A DNA stretch of 64,000 bases, from contig JACRIR010000229.1 in NCBI GenBank assembly GCA_016215705.1, positions 1-64,000 on the forward strand, read 5' to 3'. How positions within the stretch are numbered: position 1 is the first letter of the stretch; each line of letters opens with the position of its first letter. The notes beneath the pieces are model-generated. The model searched no databases, had not been told where the DNA came from, and saw only the letters and a list, made by a program, of their open reading frames with translations. The position numbers were made by a program, and so were the translations under genes. This DNA is from Candidatus Poribacteria bacterium (GTDB taxonomy: Bacteria > Abyssobacteria > SURF-5). Of this stretch, positions 8,802 to 15,907 are shown piece by piece.

Positions 8802-10136
8802 ATGCGGGCAATGCGTAAGTGGGGGGTTGTTCTTGCGGTGTTTCTAGCCGCTGCGATGCCGTCTCGAGCGATGGCCGAAGAGGAGGCGGGCGATTCGAGA
8901 GATACTCGAATCGAGGAATTGGAGCGGGCAGTGAGGGAACTCGTGGAGCAGGTGTGGGCACTCAAAGAAGAGCATGAAGCGGAAAAGGCGGCTGCAAAAG
9001 AAGAATATGAAACGCTGACGCACTTGAGCGCGCAGGTCGAGGAGATGGGGACATCGCCGCTGCTCGATTCCGAATCGTGGGTCAACAAGTTTACCCTCGG
9101 GGGTTATGGCGAGGCGCACGCGAACTTTGAGGAAGGGCCCTCCGGCGACCAGTTTGATATCCACAGAGCGGTTCTCTATCTGGGGTATGATTTCAGCGAC
9201 TGGATCAAGTTCCATTCCGAGACTGAGATAGAGCACGCCCTTGTATCCAGCGAAAGTGACGGCGAGTTGCTGTTTGAGCAGATTTATCTCGATTTCTTGT
9301 TGTCCGACCCGCTGAATGTGCGCGTGGGGCGTGTTCTCACACCATTGGGAATCATCAACAAGAAGCACGAGCCTCCCACCTTCTATGGGGTGGAACGGCC
9401 TTCATTCGACAGAGTCATTATACCGACGACGTGGTCGTCGGACGGCGTCGGGATATTCGGGAGCTTGACTCCGTCCTTGAAATACGAAGCGTATGTTGTC
9501 GGTGGGTTGGACGGTTCCGGATTCAACGACCTGAACGGTATCAGGGGCGGGCGCATCGAGGAGAGGGCCAGTCTTCATGAGCCCGCGTTCACGGCCAGGC
9601 TCGACTACTACCCGTTTGCTCTTCGTGAAGTCGGCTACGGCCAGGCACTGCGCCTGGGGGCGTCAACATATGCCGGAGGACTAGATAACGGGAACGAAGG
9701 GGATGACCCCGGAGTCGACGGCGATATCCAAATATACTCGGGTGATTTCGAATACACGATCTCCAGATTTGACTTCCGTGGCGTCACGGCGTTTGAAAAC
9801 ATCGACGGCGCGCGCGAAATCGGCAACGGCGCGGCGGAGGAGATTTTCGGATGGTATCTCGAGGGCGGCTACCATTTCTGGCCCGAGGCGTGGAAGAAGG
9901 GCAAGCTCGCGAAGTCTGACGCGGTTGCATTTGTACGGTACGATGATTTCGATACGCAGTACGACATGCCCTCGGGCGTTGAGAGGAATCCGGATGGCGA
10001 TCGGAACGAATGGACCGTCGGAATGAGTTTTTATTTTCTCCCGAACCTGGTTTTCAAGGCCGATTATCAATTCCGTGACAGCGAGGGGGATGATCCCGGC
10101 GACGCCTTTAATCTTGGCCTGGGTTGGCAGTTCTGA
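8802..10136 (+). CDS. Outer-membrane porin with N-terminal coiled coil
   Basis: Predicted outer-membrane beta-barrel, 444 residues. A signal peptide (about residues 1-25, ending PSRAMA) is followed by a charged coiled-coil segment at about 30-75. Alternating beta-strand sequence then runs to a C-terminal aromatic (LGWQF), the usual barrel end. The coiled coil plus barrel resembles phosphate-selective/DcaP-like porins, but the solute is unknown. The start is set by AAAGGAG eight bases upstream of ATG 8802. A cytochrome lipoprotein and an AlgE-like barrel follow on the same strand, suggesting an outer-membrane module. Confidence 0.85.
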   Translation: MRAMRKWGVVLAVFLAAAMPSRAMAEEEAGDSRDTRIEELERAVRELVEQVWALKEEHEAEKAAAKEEYETLTHLSAQVEEMGTSPLLDSESWVNKFTLGGYGEAHANFEEGPSGDQFDIHRAVLYLGYDFSDWIKFHSETEIEHALVSSESDGELLFEQIYLDFLLSDPLNVRVGRVLTPLGIINKKHEPPTFYGVERPSFDRVIIPTTWSSDGVGIFGSLTPSLKYEAYVVGGLDGSGFNDLNGIRGGRIEERASLHEPAFTARLDYYPFALREVGYGQALRLGASTYAGGLDNGNEGDDPGVDGDIQIYSGDFEYTISRFDFRGVTAFENIDGAREIGNGAAEEIFGWYLEGGYHFWPEAWKKGKLAKSDAVAFVRYDDFDTQYDMPSGVERNPDGDRNEWTVGMSFYFLPNLVFKADYQFRDSEGDDPGDAFNLGLGWQF

Positions 10137-10191
10137 ACAAGAGTGGAAAGTCTCACAGGGCGGCGGAGCCGCAAACAAGAAGGGAAAAGAG

Positions 10192-10290
10192 ATTCACCAC
10201 AAAGACACAAAGGCACGAAGAAGAGAAAAAGCAAGAAGAAAGAGAAGAAGAGGCATAAGCCACGAAATCACACGAAAGGGCACGAAGAAA
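10192..10290. repeat. Low-complexity CACAAAGACACAAAGGCACGAAG repeat tract (family H)
   Basis: Purine-rich tract with the units CACAAAGACACAAAGG, CACGAAATCACACGAAAGG and GGCACGAAGAA. Short ORFs across it have lysine/arginine-rich translations and are not credible genes. It fills the first part of the gap 10137-10575. Confidence 0.6.
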
Positions 10291-10326
10291 GAAGGGGAAA
10301 TCACGACAAGATTTCGACAGCTAGTA

Positions 10327-10446
10327 TAGTGTCTCTAACGCTTCTTCACATTAATCTTCGGGGACAGTCCCGATTCTACGGCGCAATGCGCCCGTAAATC
10401 TGGGACGGTCCCCTTCGCAGCGCTTCGAGTTATTTCTGAGACACTA
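10327..10446. repeat. 120-bp nested palindromic element (family G), MITE-like
   Basis: Outer inverted ends TAGTGTCTC and GAGACACTA flank an inner imperfect palindrome with GGGGACAGTCCC and GGGACGGTCCCC, and a central GGCGCAATGCGCC. No transposase is present. It occupies the second part of the 10137-10575 gap, upstream of the cytochrome gene. I see no second copy in this window. Confidence 0.6.
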
Positions 10447-10575
10447 CACTGTAGTAGTACAGGGAGTCCAAGGTCGAAGGTGAAAAGTCGAATGTCAAGA
10501 ATTGCAGAGTATGAATTGCAGGTCGGAGGCGCGATATATGTTTGGATTGGCGGTCATAGTGCGGAGGAAGCGACA

Positions 10576-11031
10576 ATGCGCAAGGAGTCGATGAGTAGGG
10601 GAGCAGGCCTGTCGTGGCGGGATGCCCTCACGGGAAAACACAGAGTTGGCCAGGCGCCAGATTCATGGGGCATGTTGCCAAGGCATGTCAGGAATGGCGT
10701 GATAGGTACTGTTTTAGTTGTGGGATTCGTGGGGTGTGCGACGGCATCCGGTACGATGCCTTCGCCCGGACAACTGGCGGCGGGAGGAGTGGCAGCGTCC
10801 GAAGCGGACATGGCTGCGCTTGGGCGCGGACGCGCCCTGGCAGTGACAGAGTGCACAACGTGTCACAGGCTCTACTGGCCGCATGAATATCCGGCGGAAG
10901 CGTGGCCGGGCATCGTTCGGAAAATGGGTCCGCGGGCGTCGCTCACAGGAGATCAGATGGAGGATCTTTCAGTGTACCTGGTGACGGCGAGCAAGGCAGC
11001 CCGAAAGACCGAGGGTGCGGGAGGCCATTAG
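10576..11031 (+). CDS. Small monohaem c-type cytochrome, probable lipoprotein
   Basis: A single haem-binding CxxCH motif (CTTCH) lies in the C-terminal third. Upstream is a hydrophobic signal ending in the lipobox-like VVGFVGC, so the mature protein is probably a periplasm-facing lipoprotein carrying one haem c. ATG 10576 is preceded by GGAGGAAG and gives 151 residues with an unusually long, about 50-residue pre-lipobox region. A later ATG at 10672 would give a standard-length lipoprotein signal but lacks a ribosome-binding site. It sits between two outer-membrane barrel genes. Its redox partner is unknown. Confidence 0.75.
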   Translation: MRKESMSRGAGLSWRDALTGKHRVGQAPDSWGMLPRHVRNGVIGTVLVVGFVGCATASGTMPSPGQLAAGGVAASEADMAALGRGRALAVTECTTCHRLYWPHEYPAEAWPGIVRKMGPRASLTGDQMEDLSVYLVTASKAARKTEGAGGH

Positions 11032-11107
11032 GAGCAATTGGCGCGCCGTCATCAGAGTGGGGCTTTTCTGTGAAGGAAGGGAAAGAACGAACGGACGTGC
11101 GTGTAGA

Positions 11108-11168
11108 GGCGACCCTTGTGTTCGCCCAACTTTCATATGTTCCAAGTAGGGCGAACACAAGGGTCGCC
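11108..11168. repeat. Family F perfect inverted repeat
   Basis: Perfect 20-bp arms, GGCGACCCTTGTGTTCGCCC and its complement, are separated by 21 bp in the gap between the cytochrome and AlgE-like genes. It could fold into a very stable hairpin on either strand. Confidence 0.85.
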
Positions 11169-11256
11169 CCCACATATATATGATAAGGTTCATCCCTATG
11201 GACGTGCGGTTAAGTCCGATTGTTTCTGAGAATAGGAAGACGAGAGAGGAGAAGGA

Positions 11257-12636
11257 ATGAAAAAGGGAACAAGTGGAGTCGCATCCGCTGCAATTGTTAT
11301 GTCGCTGGTTGTCCTCACATCTGGAAGTCATGTGAACGCTGATGAAGAAATGGTCCGCGGCATTACCAGGCGGGCGGCTACGGAATGTCCTCAGAATTCC
11401 GGGGGGTCCAGTATTTCGGAAGAGGAGGGGCTCGCTCAGGACCGGTGGGTGTTCCATGTTGGCGGTCAAATCCGTTTCAGGGGTGATTTTACCGAGAACC
11501 AGAATCTCTCGGACTTCGCTTTCACACCTGACGAAGAGGAGAGCCAACTCCTGGAAAGAACGCGTCTTCACGGGTCTGCCGAGAATCAGGACCTGGGTCT
11601 GAAGGCATTTGCGCAGGTTCAATGGTATGGCAGGTGGGGTGGGGTTGACGACCGTTCTGATGTGGACCTTTATCAGGGATACGTTGATTGGGAGAAGATA
11701 GCGGATTCGCCTTTGAGTGTGAAAGTGGGGCGCCAGGATTTAGCATACGGTTCAACCTTCTTCCTCGGCGCCAATGATTTCTACAATGGCCTTAGTTGGG
11801 ATGGCGTCAAACTCAACGCTTCTCCAAGTGAGCGATTGTCGGTCGATTTTCTCGGGCTCAAAATGGCCAAACTGAACCCTGGTGATCCGGACATTTATTT
11901 GGCTGGGGCATACACAACTTACAGGATTCACGAGGAAGGCACGATAGAGGGGTATCTGTTCCGCCACAGAGGGGGATTCCCCTTGACCCACAGGGAGTTT
12001 GAGATCATCGATTCCGGCCAGAAGTTCTACAATCTGGGATTCCGGTTTGCGGGGGCCGCCGGAGCGCTGGATTATGAATTCGAGCCCCAGTTTCAGTGGG
12101 GCAAGGTTGATAACCCAGTGGGCGACGGAACAGACAAGGTAAAGGCTTACGGTGGACACGTCGATATTGGATACACCCTGAAACTTCCATGGGAACCCCG
12201 CGTTTTTGCAGCCTATGCGCTGGGGTCTGGAGACAATGACCCCTTTGACAACGAATTCGCTGAATTTCACGGGAACATTTTCAATGACAACTATCTGGTT
12301 GGCGATACGGGCGTAATTGCGGATCTGAGCGGAGTGACCGTGGAAGGAATTCGTGCCAGCGGGATGCAGGTTTGGGTGGGCGGCATCAGCGTCGATCCGC
12401 ATGAAGACTTTAATCTGAGTGTGGACGTCCACCATTTTCGGGCTGCAGGAGTTCCCCCTGGTTTCAGCAGAAATGTCGGAACCGAGGTCAACCTCGTGGG
12501 TTCCTACGAACTTACGGAAAACGTCTGCGTGCTTGCAGGCTTGAACAGGTTCTTCACCTCTCGCTTCTTTGAGCAAGCCTCCGGAAGCGGAGAGAACATC
12601 GACTATGCCTATATTCAGGCGGAGGTCGAGTTTTGA
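11257..12636 (+). CDS. Alginate-export (AlgE-like) outer-membrane barrel protein
   Basis: Predicted 18-stranded-type outer-membrane barrel of the alginate export family, 459 residues. A signal peptide covers about residues 1-28. Family features are visible in RFRGDFTENQ near the start of the barrel, VKVGRQDLAYG at about residue 157 and the long loop/strand alternation, ending with an aromatic (EVEF). ATG 11257 is preceded by GAGGAGAAGGA. No alginate biosynthesis genes lie nearby, so the exported or imported molecule is unknown. It could act as a general or electron-transfer-associated porin beside the cytochrome and porin genes. Confidence 0.85.
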   Translation: MKKGTSGVASAAIVMSLVVLTSGSHVNADEEMVRGITRRAATECPQNSGGSSISEEEGLAQDRWVFHVGGQIRFRGDFTENQNLSDFAFTPDEEESQLLERTRLHGSAENQDLGLKAFAQVQWYGRWGGVDDRSDVDLYQGYVDWEKIADSPLSVKVGRQDLAYGSTFFLGANDFYNGLSWDGVKLNASPSERLSVDFLGLKMAKLNPGDPDIYLAGAYTTYRIHEEGTIEGYLFRHRGGFPLTHREFEIIDSGQKFYNLGFRFAGAAGALDYEFEPQFQWGKVDNPVGDGTDKVKAYGGHVDIGYTLKLPWEPRVFAAYALGSGDNDPFDNEFAEFHGNIFNDNYLVGDTGVIADLSGVTVEGIRASGMQVWVGGISVDPHEDFNLSVDVHHFRAAGVPPGFSRNVGTEVNLVGSYELTENVCVLAGLNRFFTSRFFEQASGSGENIDYAYIQAEVEF

Positions 12637-12641
12637 TCAGA

Positions 12642-12678
12642 GAACCGGGGACACCATGCGGCATGGTGTCCCCGGTTC
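12642..12678. repeat. Family B hairpin repeat, copy 4 (perfect)
   Basis: Perfect 18-bp arms, GAACCGGGGACACCATGC and its complement, with a one-base centre. It lies exactly between two convergent genes, a position suited to a bidirectional terminator. Confidence 0.9.
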
Positions 12679-12688
12679 CAGCGGTGTG

Positions 12689-13735
12689 TTATTGCACAAA
12701 TGCGTGAACCGGAATCTGGAGTGAGGCCTGTTCGGGATCGTTGGTCTGTATGAGAAGTTTCTCGGAGAATGCCCCCAACGGCGGCTTCGCCGTCAGCGAG
12801 ACCTTTACCTGGTAGCTGTTGGGGACGTTTTCCTTCGAGAACTCGGCTTTCAGGATAGGATTTGTTGACTTGATCTCTGTTATCTCGAAGCTCTTGCCGC
12901 TGGTTGAATAAAGGCGAATGATCCGCGTAGGAAGCGTGTCATCCTTGATGACGCCAAGAGTGGCGACCTCCGGGACGGCCCTCACCGGACCAGTCACTTT
13001 GCATATGAGCGCGATATCCAGTTTTGAATACTCAGGGTTGTCGGTCAGTACCGAGAGGGTCGCTCTGTGCTCGCCGGGAGGCAGGGTTCCATCATAGGTG
13101 ACGTCGATATAATAGCCGCCTGACTCGTCGATTTTCCTGGGTTGAACAGATGCTTTGAAGGCGGGTGAAGAAGACTCCAATTTGGTCACGTTCAGTTTCA
13201 CGTTCTGATCGAGCACAAGTTCCGCGCGGCGGTTCGGCGGCTGGTTTTTGTCGGCCGACCAGTAAAGTGTCAAAGGCTTCAGTTCGACGGGTATCACGAC
13301 CTTAGCCATAATATGGAGCTCGAGTTTGGGTTGCTGCAGATCGTTCGAGCTGACGTAGATGGACTTTTTCTTCTGCCCACTTGAATTGCCGGAGTTGAAA
13401 GTCACCTCGATTTCGCCATTTTCGCCGGGGGCAATCTCTTTTTTCGAGAGTAGTGTGCCGGTGCAGCCGCATGTGGACTTAACATCGCCGACGACGAGCG
13501 TTGCGTTGCCTTCGTTCCGGAACTTGAATGTATGTTTTGCGGTTTGCCGCGCGCCCAAAGTTCCAAAATCATGTTCGAGTTCACTAAAGACTATGCGCGG
13601 GCTCGGGCCATTTGGCTGAGCGGTGGCGGAAGCGGTTGGGGCGGACGGCGCTGATTCCTGCTCTGCCCATGCCGGCGCAAACAGAAACGCCGCAAACGCG
13701 AAAAAGAGGAACGCCAACGCTGCGATTCTTTTCAT
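12689..13735 (-). CDS. DUF1573-domain secreted protein
   Basis: Secreted protein of 348 residues with an N-terminal signal peptide (about 1-25, cut after PAWA). It contains DUF1573, an Ig-like/ASH-type beta domain. The family signature is present: FSELEHDFGTL, then FRNEGNATLVV and STCGCTG near residue 90. Two further beta-sandwich-like segments follow. The molecular role of DUF1573 proteins is not established, and I infer only a periplasmic or surface structural role. A convergent barrel gene ends 52 bp away, across a family B palindrome. Confidence 0.85.
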   Translation of the reverse strand: MKRIAALAFLFFAFAAFLFAPAWAEQESAPSAPTASATAQPNGPSPRIVFSELEHDFGTLGARQTAKHTFKFRNEGNATLVVGDVKSTCGCTGTLLSKKEIAPGENGEIEVTFNSGNSSGQKKKSIYVSSNDLQQPKLELHIMAKVVIPVELKPLTLYWSADKNQPPNRRAELVLDQNVKLNVTKLESSSPAFKASVQPRKIDESGGYYIDVTYDGTLPPGEHRATLSVLTDNPEYSKLDIALICKVTGPVRAVPEVATLGVIKDDTLPTRIIRLYSTSGKSFEITEIKSTNPILKAEFSKENVPNSYQVKVSLTAKPPLGAFSEKLLIQTNDPEQASLQIPVHAFVQ

Positions 13736-13767
13736 TGTCGTTACTTCCTTTCTTTTGAGGAGGCCGT

Positions 13768-13810
13768 GTTTATTCGGGGACGCGATGCCGCATCGTGTCC
13801 CCGAATAAAC
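13768..13810. repeat. Family B hairpin repeat, copy 5
   Basis: Arms GTTTATTCGGGGACGCGATG and its near-perfect complement enclose the loop CCG, upstream of the DUF1573 gene. A decayed second copy appears to follow at about 13828-13867. Confidence 0.85.
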
Positions 13811-13827
13811 CTCATGCCGCGTCTCTT

Positions 13828-13867
13828 AATTAGTCAGGAACACCATTACGACAACGCGTCCCTAATT
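13828..13867. repeat. Family B hairpin repeat, degenerate copy 6
   Basis: AATTAGTCAGGAACACCAT ... GCGTCCCTAATTT keeps the symmetric outer arms and the GGAACAC/GCGTCCC core of the family, with mismatches. It is judged a decayed neighbour of copy 5. Confidence 0.4.
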
Positions 13868-13923
13868 TAAAGGACGGTTTCGCCACACATAATCCCATCA
13901 CGAAGGATTTGCGTCACTTTACA

Positions 13924-14697
13924 TCAGTGACCGCCTTCGATACGTTTGCTCAGGCTTTCCCTTTGCCGGGTGGCCGCGAAACGGAGAATACTGTCCACGC
14001 CTTGCTTATATTCTACTTCCGAGTCCACCGACACAAACTGGACCCCGAAGAAAACCTCCCGGAGATCAGTTCTGCGGAGGCTGAAACATACACGGCCCAT
14101 GAGATTGATCTTCTGCCCGTTCTCCGGCAGCTTGAATGAAATAAGCACATGAACGCCAACACTCAACAGAAGGCTTTTCCCTTCTGCCACCCGGAATCCC
14201 AGTCCGCCGCCCCCGATATCGGTAAGAAAACCCTTCTCGCGCGTGCGGACCCTCGATGCCGGACCGTTTCGATCCGCCAACACACCCAGACTGACCGGGA
14301 TTGGCGATCCATGATTGACGAAAACGCGATAAAACCCCCTTCTTTCATTGGAGGGTAGGTGGGTGGGAGCGAGTAGCTCGAGCGACGGCACGGCTGTGCC
14401 CGAATTCAGTTTTACCTTTCCGCGCCCCAATAATTGGCTCGAAAATATCCGTTTTTGCCGATTATGAGAGAATGAGACCCTTACTTCCTGCCCGGGACGC
14501 ATCAAGACGACGCTCCCCTTTGAAGTTGGGGCTTCAATTATGATGATGCCGCCCCCCTTTGTTTCTTCCAGGAGGAGAAACCTGCTGTGATGCTCTTCCG
14601 TCATACCGTCGCCAACGACTCGCAGACTGAGGGGCAGGTTCCGCTCGCAAGCGTTTGACAGGATTGCGGTGACTTCAGACACTTTGTTGGCATTCAT
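13924..14697 (-). CDS. PilZ-domain (YcgR-like) c-di-GMP-binding protein
   Basis: Predicted cytoplasmic c-di-GMP receptor of about 257 residues. An N-terminal YcgR-like beta domain (about 1-110) precedes a PilZ domain. The two ligand-contact motifs are present: the arginine pattern in ERRGFYRV, and D-x-G-x2-G in TDIGGGGLGF. Such proteins adjust motility or secretion in response to c-di-GMP. The ATPases of the nearby secretion locus also carry putative c-di-GMP-binding MshEN domains. The start is taken at ATG 14697. A GTG 15 bases upstream is also in frame. Confidence 0.88.
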   Translation of the reverse strand: MNANKVSEVTAILSNACERNLPLSLRVVGDGMTEEHHSRFLLLEETKGGGIIIIEAPTSKGSVVLMRPGQEVRVSFSHNRQKRIFSSQLLGRGKVKLNSGTAVPSLELLAPTHLPSNERRGFYRVFVNHGSPIPVSLGVLADRNGPASRVRTREKGFLTDIGGGGLGFRVAEGKSLLLSVGVHVLISFKLPENGQKINLMGRVCFSLRRTDLREVFFGVQFVSVDSEVEYKQGVDSILRFAATRQRESLSKRIEGGH

Positions 14698-14722
14698 TGT
14701 CAGATATCCCACACTTTAACTT

Positions 14723-14751
14723 ATTATAGCCATTCCCATCATAATATTCAA
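14723..14751 (-). promoter_or_regulatory. Sigma-70 promoter for the PilZ gene
   Basis: On the minus strand: TTGAAT, 17-bp spacer, TATAAT, 26 bp upstream of the PilZ start. The -10 is perfect and the -35 is four of six. Confidence 0.6.
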
Positions 14752-14971
14752 GCCTCCCGAAAGAGGCGAAAGGGCAATGTGAGGCGAAAGACGAAAGGAA
14801 GAGAAGTCGGAGGGTGCAGCGCTGTCTAGATGGCATTGTCTGAACATGGTTCACATAAAGCTGTGGTATGACCTAGACTGGAAGGCGGTTACAGAAGACA
14901 AGGACAATTCTTTATAACACAATATTTATAAAGGTGTTACGCTCTAAGTCTGATATTGATTCATTCTCGTC

Positions 14972-15000
14972 TTGACAGATTATGGTATGGATGCTATAAT
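14972..15000 (+). promoter_or_regulatory. Perfect-consensus sigma-70 promoter for the tetR gene
   Basis: TTGACA, exactly 17 bp, TATAAT. Transcription should start near 15007, inside a palindrome (next entry). It is the main signal in the 377-base gap 14698-15074. The rest of that gap is AAGGCGAAAG-like low complexity and AT-rich sequence without a gene. Confidence 0.85.
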
Positions 15001-15005
15001 TCAAC

Positions 15006-15020
15006 TGAATCCAATTCAGA
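15006..15020. promoter_or_regulatory. Palindromic operator candidate at the tetR start site
   Basis: CTGAAT-CCA-ATTCAG, a perfect 6-bp-arm palindrome five bases downstream of the -10 hexamer. Its position at the predicted transcription start suits autorepression by the adjacent TetR protein. I found no second copy before the glycyl radical enzyme gene. Confidence 0.55.
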
Positions 15021-15074
15021 TACATAGATGAGGCAGGGAATCGCTTACAGAAAGGAGCGAGGCTTACCAAGAAC

Positions 15075-15704
15075 ATGGGACCGAGAGCCAGGACAATTGA
15101 GGACAAGCAACAGCGAAGGCGAACGATACTCGAGGCCGCGAAGAAGTTGTTTTTCGAGAGTGGCTATCAGAACACGACTATTGAGAAGATTACAGAGGTT
15201 GCCGGTGTCAGCACCGGCACGTTTTATCTCTACTTCAAGAGCAAGCGCGAGATTTATATGGCGTTATACGCCGACGGTGTAGACATTTTTCACCAGATGG
15301 CGCAGCAGGCGATCTCATGGCCCGGCATGGGGGTGCTTGGCCGGCTTTCAGCGATAGCCAACGCCTACTATCGGTTCTACAAAGAGTACACCGAGTATTT
15401 TGACATTCTCGCTTTTATACATCTGAACCAGGAAGAGTTGGAGAACCCGAGCGACATGAGGACGGTGTTGGACGAGAAGGCGCTCAAGTTGTTGAAGATG
15501 ATAGAAGGAGTCATCAAGGGGGGCGTGGAAAGCGGGGAGCTTGCGCCAATGGACACATGGAAGGCGACCAATGTTTTGTGGGGCATGATGGACGGCCTTG
15601 TTATGCTGGCCGAACGTCAGAACGTTACAGTCATCGAGGTGAGTCTGGAGGAGTTAATTAAGCAAGCGCTTGAGATCGCTTTCTATGGAATGGTCAGACG
15701 TTGA
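15075..15704 (+). CDS. TetR/AcrR-family transcriptional regulator
   Basis: Helix-turn-helix repressor of 209 residues. The N-terminal DNA-binding domain reads ILEAAKKLFFESGYQNTTIEKITEVAGVSTGTFYLYFKSK-like over about residues 18-60, the standard TetR pattern. The C-terminal ligand domain is unassigned. It lies about 200 bp upstream of, and co-directional with, a glycyl radical enzyme and its activase, so it probably controls them in response to their substrate. Its promoter is a perfect sigma-70 consensus with a palindrome on the start site, implying strong expression checked by autorepression. Confidence 0.92.
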   Translation: MGPRARTIEDKQQRRRTILEAAKKLFFESGYQNTTIEKITEVAGVSTGTFYLYFKSKREIYMALYADGVDIFHQMAQQAISWPGMGVLGRLSAIANAYYRFYKEYTEYFDILAFIHLNQEELENPSDMRTVLDEKALKLLKMIEGVIKGGVESGELAPMDTWKATNVLWGMMDGLVMLAERQNVTVIEVSLEELIKQALEIAFYGMVRR

Positions 15705-15907
15705 AAGGAACGCGGGAGAAGAGGAAATGGGAAAAGGGAACAAACGGAGGAGTGTGAGGGGTGACCGACAAAGAATGATAAATGAGGAATGATGAATGCG
15801 GAATGAGAGAACGTTGTGGCGAAAGGGAGAGAAGAGAACGAAGCGCCTAAAGCGAGTTGGAGTGTGAAGAGGAAAGAAACAGATACCCAATATGAGGTGA
15901 ATGCGCA

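Noticed and set aside
8569-8847. 92-codon plus-strand frame before the porin
   Set aside because: It overlaps the porin promoter and signal-peptide region in another frame and has no ribosome site or similarity.
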